From: Bacteroidales bacterium
GTDB taxonomy: Bacteria; Bacteroidota; Bacteroidia; Bacteroidales; UBA932
Direction: 5' to 3'
Assembly (NCBI GenBank): GCA_017544265.1
Contig: JAFYEM010000034.1
Location: 25,587 to 89,586 of the forward strand
DNA: 64,000 nt
In this document: piece by piece, positions 54,282 to 62,421 of the stretch
How the letters are laid out: every line of letters begins with the position of its first letter
How positions within the stretch are numbered: the first letter of the stretch is position 1
The notes under the pieces: model-generated
Databases searched by the model: none
Told to the model about the DNA's origin: nothing
Seen by the model: the letters and a program-made list of their open reading frames with translations, nothing else
Made by a program: the position numbers and the translations under genes

Positions 54282-55595
54282 ATGAAAAGAGTCCTGATTA
54301 TCACATATTACTGGCCGCCGAGCGGGGGATCGGGGGTGCAGAGATGGGTCAAGTTCGCGAAGTACCTGCCCCAGGAGGGGTGGCAGCCGGTCGTATATAC
54401 TCCCGAGAATCCCGACCTGAATACGCGTGACGACAGTCTTGCGGCGGAAATTCCCGCCGGGGCGGAGATTCTCAGAAGACCGATAATTGAGCCGTATGGC
54501 CTTTATAGAAGGTTTTTAGGGATCTCTCCGCGCGCTTCGTTTGGTCGAGATGACAAGGTGACGCCGATTTCTTCGGGGAAGAAGTCCTTCAAGGAAAGGA
54601 TATCGCTGTGGGTAAGAGGCAACCTCTTTGTCCCGGACCCGAAAATACTCTGGGTGAGGCCTTCGGTCCGGTACCTGAAAAAGTATCTGAAAGAGAATCC
54701 CGTGGATGTAATGGTGACGACAGGACCTCCCCAATCCATGCACCTTATAGGTCTGGAAGTTCACAAAGCCACAGGAATCCCCTGGATTGCGGATTTTCGC
54801 GATCCATGGACAAGACACTACGCGATTAAGTACCTTCCGCTGACAAAGTGCAGCTGGCGAAAACTTAAAAAACAAGAGCAGGCAGTGCTGGATAACTGTT
54901 CTGTGGTGCTCACCGTCACGCCGCTTGTCCAGAAGGATTATCAGTCTCAGACCAGCACGCCCGTGGCCATGATAACAAACGGTTTCGACGAAGAGGATTA
55001 TGCGGCGGCGCCTCAGACGGACGGTTTTTTCAATGTCACTCAGACAGGCTCCCTGACCTCTGACGGCAATCCTGTGGTGCTTTGGCAGGAACTTGGGAGG
55101 CTATCGGAAGAAAATGACGCTTTCCGGAAGTCCCTCAGAATCCGCCTTTCCGGCGTGACCGACAAAGAAGTCATAGACGCAATTATTACCGCCGGCCTTG
55201 AAGAAAACCTGGTTAACCTCGGCTACTGCAGCCACCCGGACGCAATACGGGAACAGCAGCGCGCTTCGGTGCTTGTGCTGCCGCTCAGGGACGCTCCTGA
55301 AATGAAAAACATTCTGCCGGGGAAGGTCTTTGAATATCTGGCGGCCCGTAAGCCTGTTCTCGGTTTCGGCCAGAAGGACGGCGCCCAGGCCCAAATACTT
55401 AATGAGACCGGGGCCGGGGTGATGGCGGGATGGAACGACGGGGAAACGGTGCGTTCATTCATAGACAATAATTTCAAACGCTGGCAGAAGGGTGGTATTT
55501 CCGTGCCGGAAGGCGATATAGGCATGTATTCCCGCCGGGCGCTGACAAGTAGGCTCGCCGCTCTTCTGGATAAAGTAAGCAAGAAAAATGAGTAA
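54282..55595 (+). CDS. glycosyltransferase, GT4-like
   Basis: 437 residues from ATG 54282 (MKRVLIITYYWPPSGGSGVQ), eight bases after a promoter box; an open frame extends upstream but starts in unrelated sequence. The N-terminal glycosyltransferase-4-like domain has GGSGVQRWVKFAKYLP and the ATGIPWIADFRDPWTRHYA segment; the C-terminal donor-binding domain has LVNLGYCSHPDAIREQQRASVLVLPL and the E-x7-E-like PGKVFEYLAARKPVLGFG. Likely builds a surface polysaccharide. A dispersed repeat encodes residues near 80-93. It overlaps the next gene by eight bases. Confidence 0.88.
   Translation: MKRVLIITYYWPPSGGSGVQRWVKFAKYLPQEGWQPVVYTPENPDLNTRDDSLAAEIPAGAEILRRPIIEPYGLYRRFLGISPRASFGRDDKVTPISSGKKSFKERISLWVRGNLFVPDPKILWVRPSVRYLKKYLKENPVDVMVTTGPPQSMHLIGLEVHKATGIPWIADFRDPWTRHYAIKYLPLTKCSWRKLKKQEQAVLDNCSVVLTVTPLVQKDYQSQTSTPVAMITNGFDEEDYAAAPQTDGFFNVTQTGSLTSDGNPVVLWQELGRLSEENDAFRKSLRIRLSGVTDKEVIDAIITAGLEENLVNLGYCSHPDAIREQQRASVLVLPLRDAPEMKNILPGKVFEYLAARKPVLGFGQKDGAQAQILNETGAGVMAGWNDGETVRSFIDNNFKRWQKGGISVPEGDIGMYSRRALTSRLAALLDKVSKKNE
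54520..54560 (-). repeat. dispersed palindromic repeat in frame within the glycosyltransferase gene
   Basis: GATCTCTCCGCGCGCTTCG then TTTGGTCGAGATGAC reads, on the minus strand, as a diverged copy of the repeat seen at 32748-32784 (GTCATCTCGACC side, then CGAAGCGCG, then GGAGAGATC). It encodes SPRASFGRDDKV. Confidence 0.5.
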
Positions 55596-58236
55596 GGATA
55601 TACTTAAGAAAATAGGTGTCGCTGCGGCTGCGATTGTGTTTTTCCTGTTACTGAGCTACGCCTTCGTGCCTCAGGTGCTTGACGGAAAAATTGTCAACCA
55701 GAGCGATATATCCGGCTATATGGGTATGGCTCACGAGGCTGATGAATGGGACCGGGCCCATCCGGACGATCCGACAGCATGGACAGATTCGATGTTCGGC
55801 GGAATGCCCACTACTGCGATTTCGCTTCGCAACGGAGGAGACTGGACCCAGCCTCTTTACAATTCCCTGCTTCTTGGAAAACGCCCTGCGACCTATATTT
55901 TCGTGGCTTTACTCGGGGCTTTCCTGCTGCTGCTCTCCTTCGGGATCCATCCTCTGCTGGCGTTGGCCGGAGCCGTCGCAATGGCCTTCTGTTCGTATAA
56001 TTTCCAGATAATCCAGGTAGGTCACAATACCAAAATGCAGGCAATAGCCTTCTTTCCCTGGGTGCTGGCCGCCCTGGTGTGGACCTATCGCGGGCTGAAG
56101 GAGAAAAAATGGCTGACGCGCTCGCTTTTCGGCGCGGCCCTGTTCGCCCTTGCGCTGAGTCTGGAAATCAAGGCAAACCATCAGCAGATAACCTATTATC
56201 TCGCAATAGTGGTGCTTGTCTATGCCCTCGTGGAACTTATCCACGCCATCCGCTCCGGGCTTTTCGGCCGTTTTGCGGCAGCGTCCGTCCTGCTTCTCGC
56301 CCTCGGCGTCGGCGGAATTGCGACGACTGCGAACAAACTGCTGCCTATCCAGGCCTATACCCCCCATACCATGCGCGGAGGCTCTGCCCTCGCATCGGAC
56401 CGGGACGGCGGCGGACTGGACCTGGAATATGCCACGGCCTGGTCATACGGCTGGGAGGAACTGCCGAACCTGATGATTCCGAACTTCAACGGAGGTGCGT
56501 CCGCCCAGGCTATAGACCCGGACAAATCGGCTACCGTGAAGCTGCTCAGAAAGGCCGGACAGAGCGGAACCCGCGAGATTGCGAAGGCGCTTCCGCTTTA
56601 CTGGGGGCCGCAGCCGTTCACCGCAGGACCTATGTATATGGGCGCGGTGACGGTGTTCCTTTTCATTCTGGGACTGCTGCTGTGGAGGGGCAGGGAGAAA
56701 TGGTGGCTGCTTGCGGTGAGCGTCATAGCGGTCCTGATGGCCGTCGGAAACCATTTCATGCCTTTCACACGGCTTTGTTTCAAAGTCCTTCCGCTGTATA
56801 ACAAGTTCCGCACGGTGTCTATGGCGCTGATAGTGCTGCAGTACTCAATGCCGGTACTCGGATTTATCGTTCTCGATAAAATTCTGAAAGGCGGCTACAG
56901 TTTCAAACAGCTTCTCAGGCCTGCGATATGGGCTTTTGCCCTGACTGGCGGTTTCAGCCTCCTGCTCTGGATTTTCCCTTCTCTGGCAGGTACTTTCGAG
57001 GGGCCTTCCGACGCCGGGCAGCAGGATGTCCTTGTGGAGGCCTTCATTGCTGACCGGATTGCTCTGCTCAGGGCTGATGCCTTGCGGGCCTTCCTGCTTA
57101 TTTCGGCAACTTTCGGACTGATCCTCTGGGCGGCGTCGTCAAAATCCGGAAAGAAGTCGCTCATAGCCGGCGCAGCAATAGGGGTGCTGGTGCTTGTGAA
57201 TATGTTCGCCACCGGAAAGCGCTATCTCAACGAAAGTCATTTCGTCACACCCAAAGACTTCCGGAAAGTATTCAACGAGAGGCCTGTGGACAAGATAATA
57301 CTGCAGGACACCGACCCTTCCTACAGGGTTCTGGACCTTACGGTGAATGTGTTCAATTCATCTGTGCCGAGCTACCGCCACAAGAATATCGGCGGATATT
57401 CTCCGGCCAAATTAAGCCGTTACCAGGATTTGATAGACCGTCATCTGAACCGTGAAATCAAGTCTATATACAATGCTCTCAGCAGTGTCGAGACTGTTTC
57501 AGAGGCGGAGGATGCGCTCCCTCGGACTCCAGTGCTCGATGCCCTGAATCTCCGCTATATTATTCTCGGGGCTTCCAATCCGCCTCTCCGCAGTCCCGGG
57601 GCTCTCGGCCCGGCGTGGTTTGTCAGCGATGTCCTGTGCGTTGATTCGCCGGAGCAGGCGGTCAATGCCGTCGGCCAGGTCGATCTCGCCGCGACTGCCG
57701 TCCTGGAAGGCCCCGCCCCCGCGTCATTGACGCCCCGTGGGGCTGAACAGGGGGTCGATGCCTCTGCCGCCCCCGCGTCATTGACGCCCCGTGGGGCTGA
57801 ACGGGGGGACTATGCCCCCCGGAACGTCAATGCCGCTGTCGCTGCACCGTCGTCATCTGGCGGGGTTTCCGCGGCATCGACACTCTTTAAAGCCGCCGAG
57901 GCCCCGTCAGATGACACCATAGACATGGTGGAATACGCGCCGAACAAATTGACCTACAGGTATTCCGCTGCAGAGGAACGCTTCGCTGTTTTCAGCGAAA
58001 TCTGGTATCCCGGCTGGACCGCGCAACTGGAGGACGGTACTCCGATAGACCTGCTTCGTGCTGATTACACGCTTCGCGGGGCTTTGCTTCCAGCCGGGGA
58101 GCATAGCCTTGTCATGCGCTTCGCCCCCGAGTCCTACCGTATAGGCTCAATGATTTCCCGCGTCGCGTCGATTTCATTGATTCTTACATTATTGTTATCT
58201 TTGGCATTATTTATTTTCAAAGGGAAAAATCAATAG
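55588..58236 (+). CDS. YfhO-type multi-spanning membrane protein
   Basis: 882 residues with about twelve membrane helices up to about 565 and a soluble C-terminal part before a last helix. YfhO family relatives are GT-C-like proteins that help glycosylate envelope polymers. Seen are IVNQSDISGYMGMAHE near the N-terminus, NFQIIQVGHNTKMQAIAF, MIPNFNGGASAQ, and the exterior domain with NIGGYSPAKLSRYQDLIDRH and FSEIWYPGWTAQLEDG. About 55 residues at 708-765 are low-complexity sequence encoded by a 54-base repeat. It starts inside the glycosyltransferase gene, so both probably serve one pathway. Confidence 0.85.
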   Translation: MSKDILKKIGVAAAAIVFFLLLSYAFVPQVLDGKIVNQSDISGYMGMAHEADEWDRAHPDDPTAWTDSMFGGMPTTAISLRNGGDWTQPLYNSLLLGKRPATYIFVALLGAFLLLLSFGIHPLLALAGAVAMAFCSYNFQIIQVGHNTKMQAIAFFPWVLAALVWTYRGLKEKKWLTRSLFGAALFALALSLEIKANHQQITYYLAIVVLVYALVELIHAIRSGLFGRFAAASVLLLALGVGGIATTANKLLPIQAYTPHTMRGGSALASDRDGGGLDLEYATAWSYGWEELPNLMIPNFNGGASAQAIDPDKSATVKLLRKAGQSGTREIAKALPLYWGPQPFTAGPMYMGAVTVFLFILGLLLWRGREKWWLLAVSVIAVLMAVGNHFMPFTRLCFKVLPLYNKFRTVSMALIVLQYSMPVLGFIVLDKILKGGYSFKQLLRPAIWAFALTGGFSLLLWIFPSLAGTFEGPSDAGQQDVLVEAFIADRIALLRADALRAFLLISATFGLILWAASSKSGKKSLIAGAAIGVLVLVNMFATGKRYLNESHFVTPKDFRKVFNERPVDKIILQDTDPSYRVLDLTVNVFNSSVPSYRHKNIGGYSPAKLSRYQDLIDRHLNREIKSIYNALSSVETVSEAEDALPRTPVLDALNLRYIILGASNPPLRSPGALGPAWFVSDVLCVDSPEQAVNAVGQVDLAATAVLEGPAPASLTPRGAEQGVDASAAPASLTPRGAERGDYAPRNVNAAVAAPSSSGGVSAASTLFKAAEAPSDDTIDMVEYAPNKLTYRYSAAEERFAVFSEIWYPGWTAQLEDGTPIDLLRADYTLRGALLPAGEHSLVMRFAPESYRIGSMISRVASISLILTLLLSLALFIFKGKNQ
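57713..57808 (+). repeat. 54-base tandem repeat within the YfhO-type gene
   Basis: Two copies (57713-57754 and 57767-57808) share 42 bases with one difference. Each contains the palindrome CCCCGTGGGG and GTCATTGAC, and encodes PASLTPRGAE. A partial inverse (CGTCAATG at 57824) follows. The 54-base step keeps the reading frame. Confidence 0.7.
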
Positions 58237-58239
58237 ACA

Positions 58240-60312
58240 ATGAAAAAAATACTCGTATCTCTGCTTGCGGCGCTGATATGCCTCGGCGCAAGCGCTGATG
58301 AAGGGATGTGGCTGCTGCCGCTCCTGAAACAGATGAACAAGAAAGCCCTGAAGGAAGCTGGCTGCCGTCTGTCTCCCGACGAGATTTACTCCATCAACAA
58401 GTCTTCCCTCAAGGACGCCATCGTCCAGTTCGGCGGAGGCTGCACGGGAGAAATAATTTCCGACCAGGGTCTTCTCGTAACCAACCATCACTGTGGCTAC
58501 AACTCTATCCAGGGACTCAGCACGCCTGAGCACAACTACCTGATGGACGGCTACTGGGCCCTCGATTTCAAAAGCGAAATCCCTGTCCCTGGCCTTTCGG
58601 TGACCTTTATGAAGTCTATGCGCGATGTTACGGACAACATTGCGTCCGTCCGTGCCCAGGCTGATGAATTCATGACAAAGAAGCAGGTGGACTCACTTGT
58701 AAAGGCGGAGTGCGAAATGCTCGAAGCGATAGCCCTGAGCGACAATCCCGGCTGCAAGGCAGAAGTCACCTCGTTCTATAACGACAATATCTATTATCTG
58801 ATTGTCTATAAAGTATTTAATGACATCCGTTTCGTTGGTGCGCCGCCGGCATCGGTGGGAAAATACGGCGGTGAGACGGACAACTGGATGTGGCCACGCC
58901 ACACCGGCGACTTCTCCATGTTCCGTGTCTATGCCGGAGCGGACAACGAGCCTGCGGAATACAGCGAGGAAAACCGCCCCTACAGGCCTGAGCGCGCACT
59001 GAAGATTTCCCTGAAGGGCGTAAAGCAGGGGGACTATACCATGATTCTCGGCTATCCAGGCCGCACCCAGCGTTTCCAGACCGCGGCGGAGCTTCGCCAG
59101 ATGATCAGGCAGAACCGTATCCGGATAGACGCCCGCACAATCCGTCAGGATATCATGTGGGATGAAATGCTCAAGGACAAGGATGTGCAGTTGCAGTATG
59201 CCGCCAAATATGCCGGTTCCGCTAACGGCTGGAAGAAATGGCAGGGTGAAGAACTGGCCTTCGACAAGCTGCAGGTCATAGAGCGCCAGGAAGCGAAAGA
59301 AGACCAGCTGGACCTGTGGATAAATGAAAATCCTTCAAGGGAAAAGGCCTATGCGGGTGCGGTGAAAAAGATAGCAGATGCCGTTGAGGCTATGTCGGAG
59401 CCCGACATGGACATAACCCTTATTACCGAAGCTCCCTTCAGGATAGAGCTTGTCTCGATGGCTGCTGCCTATACCCGCGGGGGAAAAGATGCGGTCAAGG
59501 GCCGTTACCGCGATTATTGTCAGGCCCTGGACAAGAGGGAGGCAGTGGCTCTTCTGGACCATTATGCCCGCAATGCCCGCCCCGGGCGCGAGCTGGAGAT
59601 AGTCAGTGATGGTTTCGCTACCACCGAGGCCTATGTGGACCATCTTTTCACCAGCGCCTTTGCCAGCGAGGAAACTCTTGATGCGGCTCCTGATTCGCTG
59701 CTTGTAAACGATCCCGCCATGCTGCTCTGGAAAGCTGTTCTCGCCGAGGTCTATGAATGTTACGGCGAAGTCGCGCCGGAGGTTGAGGCTGCCATGAAAG
59801 AAGGCAGGACCGCCTATGCGGCAGCTCTTCTGGAATGGAAAAAAGGCGAACCCAGCTATCCTGACGCCAATTTCACCATGCGGCTTACCTACGGAAAAGT
59901 GAAACCCTACAGCCCCGCTGACGGAATTGACTACCGCTATTATACCACCGTGGACGGCGTAATTGAAAAGGCCGATGCGTCAAATCCCGAATTCCAGGTC
60001 CCTGACAAGCTGTGGGAACTGTGCGAAGCGCGTGACTACGGCCGGTGGAAAGATTCGGACGGCACGCTTCACACCTGCTTCCTCACCAATAACGATATCA
60101 CCGGCGGCAACTCCGGCTCGCCGGTGCTGAATGCCAAAGGGGAGTTGATAGGCCTTGCCTTCGACGGCAACTGGGAATCCATGTCCAGCGACGTCATCTT
60201 CGAACCGGCCCTCCAGAGGTGCATCTGCGTCGATATCCGCTATGTCCTCTTCCTCGTGGAGAAGCTCGGCGGATGCAGCCGTATCATCGACGAAGTGACA
60301 TTTGCAAAATAG
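58240..60312 (+). CDS. S46 family dipeptidyl-peptidase, DPP7-like
   Basis: 690 residues with a signal peptide (KILVSLLAALICLGASA). S46 peptidases release dipeptides from peptide N-termini in the periplasm. The catalytic His is in LLVTNHHCGYNSI (83-84), the Ser is 625 in TGGNSGSPVLN, and the chymotrypsin-like Asp lies in the middle helical-domain flank. Eighteen residues after the Ser is Gly643 (LAFDGNWE). In characterised S46 enzymes Gly at this site goes with hydrophobic P1 preference (DPP7) and Arg with acidic (DPP11), so DPP7-type is inferred. Three bases after the YfhO gene. Confidence 0.92.
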   Translation: MKKILVSLLAALICLGASADEGMWLLPLLKQMNKKALKEAGCRLSPDEIYSINKSSLKDAIVQFGGGCTGEIISDQGLLVTNHHCGYNSIQGLSTPEHNYLMDGYWALDFKSEIPVPGLSVTFMKSMRDVTDNIASVRAQADEFMTKKQVDSLVKAECEMLEAIALSDNPGCKAEVTSFYNDNIYYLIVYKVFNDIRFVGAPPASVGKYGGETDNWMWPRHTGDFSMFRVYAGADNEPAEYSEENRPYRPERALKISLKGVKQGDYTMILGYPGRTQRFQTAAELRQMIRQNRIRIDARTIRQDIMWDEMLKDKDVQLQYAAKYAGSANGWKKWQGEELAFDKLQVIERQEAKEDQLDLWINENPSREKAYAGAVKKIADAVEAMSEPDMDITLITEAPFRIELVSMAAAYTRGGKDAVKGRYRDYCQALDKREAVALLDHYARNARPGRELEIVSDGFATTEAYVDHLFTSAFASEETLDAAPDSLLVNDPAMLLWKAVLAEVYECYGEVAPEVEAAMKEGRTAYAAALLEWKKGEPSYPDANFTMRLTYGKVKPYSPADGIDYRYYTTVDGVIEKADASNPEFQVPDKLWELCEARDYGRWKDSDGTLHTCFLTNNDITGGNSGSPVLNAKGELIGLAFDGNWESMSSDVIFEPALQRCICVDIRYVLFLVEKLGGCSRIIDEVTFAK

Positions 60313-60321
60313 GAGCGACAG

Positions 60322-61380
60322 ATGATTCCTAAAGAAGAAATACTCAAGGCCCTCGGCGAGGTGAAACATCCGGGGATGGAGGACAGGAGCATCCTGGAGC
60401 TGGGAATGGTCGATGGAATCGAGCAGGAGGAGGGTAAGATAAGCGTTACCCTCGCCTTCCCCCGCAAGCCGGATCCACTGAAAAACTATCTCACAGGGGC
60501 CGTGAAGGCTTCTCTTTACCGGGCCGTTCCGGGAGGGACCGAGATAGAGGTCAGGACCATAGTCCGGGAAGCCCCGAAGCCGAAAGCTCCGGAACTGACC
60601 CTGGACGAGCTGCGCAATGTGCGCCATATCATAGGCATAGCTTCCGGAAAGGGCGGAGTGGGAAAATCCACCGTGGCGGTGAATCTCGCCATCGCCCTTG
60701 CCCGGCAGGGCTTCCGCGTGGGGCTCGCAGACGCTGATATCTACGGCCCGTCTGTGCCGCTGATGACAGGAACCGTGGGAGCTGTGCTGCCGGCGGAGCA
60801 GCAGGACGGTAAGGAAATAATTATCCCGGCGGAAAAATATGGCGTAAAATGGGTGTCTATCGGTTATTTCGCAGACCCCTCGCAGGCGCTCATCTGGCGG
60901 GGGCCTATGGCCTGCGGAGCCCTCAAGCAGATGATTCTGCAGGTCCGTTGGGGAGAACTTGACTATCTTCTGATAGACATGCCTCCGGGAACGGGCGACA
61001 TCCATATATCCCTCCTGCAGGAGATTCCCATGGAAGGTGCCGTCATTGTCACGACTCCGCAGAAAGTGGCTCTCGCCGATGTGGAGAAAGGCGTCGATAT
61101 GTTCCGGAACAAGAATATAAACCGTCCCGTCTTCGGGCTTGTGGAAAACATGGCCTGGTTCACCCCTGCGGAGCACCCGGACGAAAAGTATTACATTTTC
61201 GGGAAGGACGGCGGCGCTGAGATGGCGAAACATTTCGACATTCCTCTGCTGGCCCGGATTCCGCTTGTCAAAAGCATCTGCGAAGGAGGGGATTCAGGTG
61301 TTCCTCCCGCCCTTGGCTCCGGTCCCGACGGGGAGGCTTTTCTCCAGCTTGCGGCGCAGCTCGCCGCCCGGATGGGTTAG
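60322..61380 (+). CDS. Mrp/ApbC family Fe-S cluster carrier ATPase
   Basis: 352 residues. N-terminal DUF59-like domain (about 1-80, LKALGEVKHPGMEDRSILELGMV) then a deviant Walker A GIASGKGGVGKSTVAVNLA (about 106-124), DADIYGPSVPLM, LLIDMPPGTGDIHISL and GLVENMAWFTPAE. The CxxC found in many Mrp proteins after this last motif is absent (EHPDEKYYIFG); this is usual in the phylum as far as I recall. It loads Fe-S clusters onto target proteins, linking it by function to the suf cluster at 6-8 kb. It ends with a 4-base convergent overlap with rnhB. Confidence 0.93.
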   Translation: MIPKEEILKALGEVKHPGMEDRSILELGMVDGIEQEEGKISVTLAFPRKPDPLKNYLTGAVKASLYRAVPGGTEIEVRTIVREAPKPKAPELTLDELRNVRHIIGIASGKGGVGKSTVAVNLAIALARQGFRVGLADADIYGPSVPLMTGTVGAVLPAEQQDGKEIIIPAEKYGVKWVSIGYFADPSQALIWRGPMACGALKQMILQVRWGELDYLLIDMPPGTGDIHISLLQEIPMEGAVIVTTPQKVALADVEKGVDMFRNKNINRPVFGLVENMAWFTPAEHPDEKYYIFGKDGGAEMAKHFDIPLLARIPLVKSICEGGDSGVPPALGSGPDGEAFLQLAAQLAARMG

Positions 61381-61994
61381 AACAGTGAGGGTTCCAGTTC
61401 TTTGACATGAAATGACTTACGGTGCCACGGGGTGGTACCGTATTTCTTTAGAGCTTCGATATGCTCCGGGGTGGGATATCCCATGTTCCTGTCCCACCCA
61501 TATTCGGGAAAATCGGCGGCAATCTGCCGCATGAACGCGTCCCGGTGGGTTTTGGCCAGCACAGAGGCCGCGGCGATGCTCATGTAGGTGGCGTCTCCGT
61601 GGACCACGGTCTGGTAGTCCTTGAATCCGTAGTGGGCGAAGGGGCGGAATTTGTTTCCATCGATAAGCAGGAACTCCGGTGCGGGGTCGAGCCGTAAAAC
61701 TGCCCGCTGCATGCCCGAAACGGACGCCCAGAGGATATTCAGCCTGTCTATATCCTCCACGCTCACCTCCTCCACTGCCCAGGCTACGGCCTCGGCTTCG
61801 ATAATGGGGCGGAGCATATCCCTCTCTTTTTCGCTCATCTGCTTGGAATCGTTCAGAGCCGGATGATGGAAATCCGGGGGAAGGATCACTGCGGCTGCGA
61901 ATACGGGGCCGGCGAGGGGCCCGCGGCCCGCCTCGTCGCAGCCGGCTTCCAGCCTCCCTTCTTTCAGGAAACTCTTCAGTCTGATATCTTTCAT
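61377..61994 (-). CDS. rnhB: ribonuclease HII
   Basis: 205 residues. It removes ribonucleotides from DNA-RNA hybrids. Catalytic acidic residues are in EAGCDEAGRGPLAGPV (Asp20, Glu21) and in LLIDGNKF, and DGDATYM-type HGDATYMSIAAASVLAKTHRD is intact. Family end HRKSFHV is present. The ATG follows a TATATTTG box with five bases in between. Confidence 0.97.
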   Translation of the reverse strand: MKDIRLKSFLKEGRLEAGCDEAGRGPLAGPVFAAAVILPPDFHHPALNDSKQMSEKERDMLRPIIEAEAVAWAVEEVSVEDIDRLNILWASVSGMQRAVLRLDPAPEFLLIDGNKFRPFAHYGFKDYQTVVHGDATYMSIAAASVLAKTHRDAFMRQIAADFPEYGWDRNMGYPTPEHIEALKKYGTTPWHRKSFHVKELEPSLF

Positions 61995-61999
61995 GCCTG

Positions 62000-62007
62000 C
62001 AAATATA
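62000..62007 (-). promoter_or_regulatory. -7 box of rnhB, leaderless arrangement
   Basis: TATATTTG, then C, AGGC and the ATG at 61994 on the minus strand. Confidence 0.6.
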
Positions 62008-62124
62008 GCACTTTTCCAAACAGGGCGATGTTAACAAAAAATTAACATTTTGTCACAAAAATTAACAAGAACACTGAATAATTGACGAAAACATATATTT
62101 CTGAATCTGAAATGCGCCGGGGTA

Positions 62125-62155
62125 TTGCATTTTACCCGGAGTCGCAGTAAGTTTG
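62125..62155 (+). promoter_or_regulatory. promoter of the 63-residue protein gene
   Basis: TTG (62125-62127), 20 bases, TAAGTTTG (62148-62155), then C. The ATG is 15 bases further. Confidence 0.55.
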
Positions 62156-62170
62156 CAAAAAATCAAACTG

Positions 62171-62362
62171 ATGGACCAGATAATAAAAATTTATGACAAG
62201 TTTTCCGCCATGATGGTGGATACTCCCGTGGAGCAGTGGCCCGGAAGGACCTTCTCCGAAATCTGCCGCAGCCTGGGTGCCGACGAGGCGGCCCTCGACG
62301 CCTATATCAAAGAAGAAACCGGTTTTACCGGGGACGAAATAGTTGCAAGGTGTTGCAAGTAA
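62171..62362 (+). CDS. 63-residue protein, unknown function
   Basis: Starts at ATG 62171; an in-frame TTG at 62153 is inside the promoter box. MDQIIKIYDKFSAMMVDTPV then PGRTFSEICRSLGADEAALDAYI suggests a compact three-helix or helix-turn-helix-like fold, and the end (IVARCCK) has two Cys. No family recognised with certainty. It lies in its own transcription unit before the EF-G paralogue. Confidence 0.7.
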   Translation: MDQIIKIYDKFSAMMVDTPVEQWPGRTFSEICRSLGADEAALDAYIKEETGFTGDEIVARCCK

Positions 62363-62382
62363 GCCAAAAATTCGTAAATTTG
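62353..62382 (+). promoter_or_regulatory. promoter of the EF-G paralogue
   Basis: TTG (62353-62355), 19 bases, TAAATTTG (62375-62382), followed by TAGGCT. The ATG is 39 bases after the box, so a leader is made. Confidence 0.65.
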
Positions 62383-62421
62383 TAGGCTCTATTCATTAGA
62401 ATTAGTTAAACACACATAATA

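Noticed and set aside
58240-60312. DPP11 (acidic P1) assignment for the S46 peptidase
   Set aside because: The residue 18 positions after the catalytic Ser is Gly, which matches DPP7-type enzymes, not the Arg of DPP11.
59980-61233. Open frame of 417 codons antisense to the S46 and Mrp genes
   Set aside because: Both sense genes are unmistakable; the antisense product is low in recognisable structure and has no promoter box.
60322-61380. Loss of the CxxC motif in the Mrp-like protein as a defect
   Set aside because: Bacteroidota Mrp proteins generally lack this motif as far as I recall, so it is a lineage trait.
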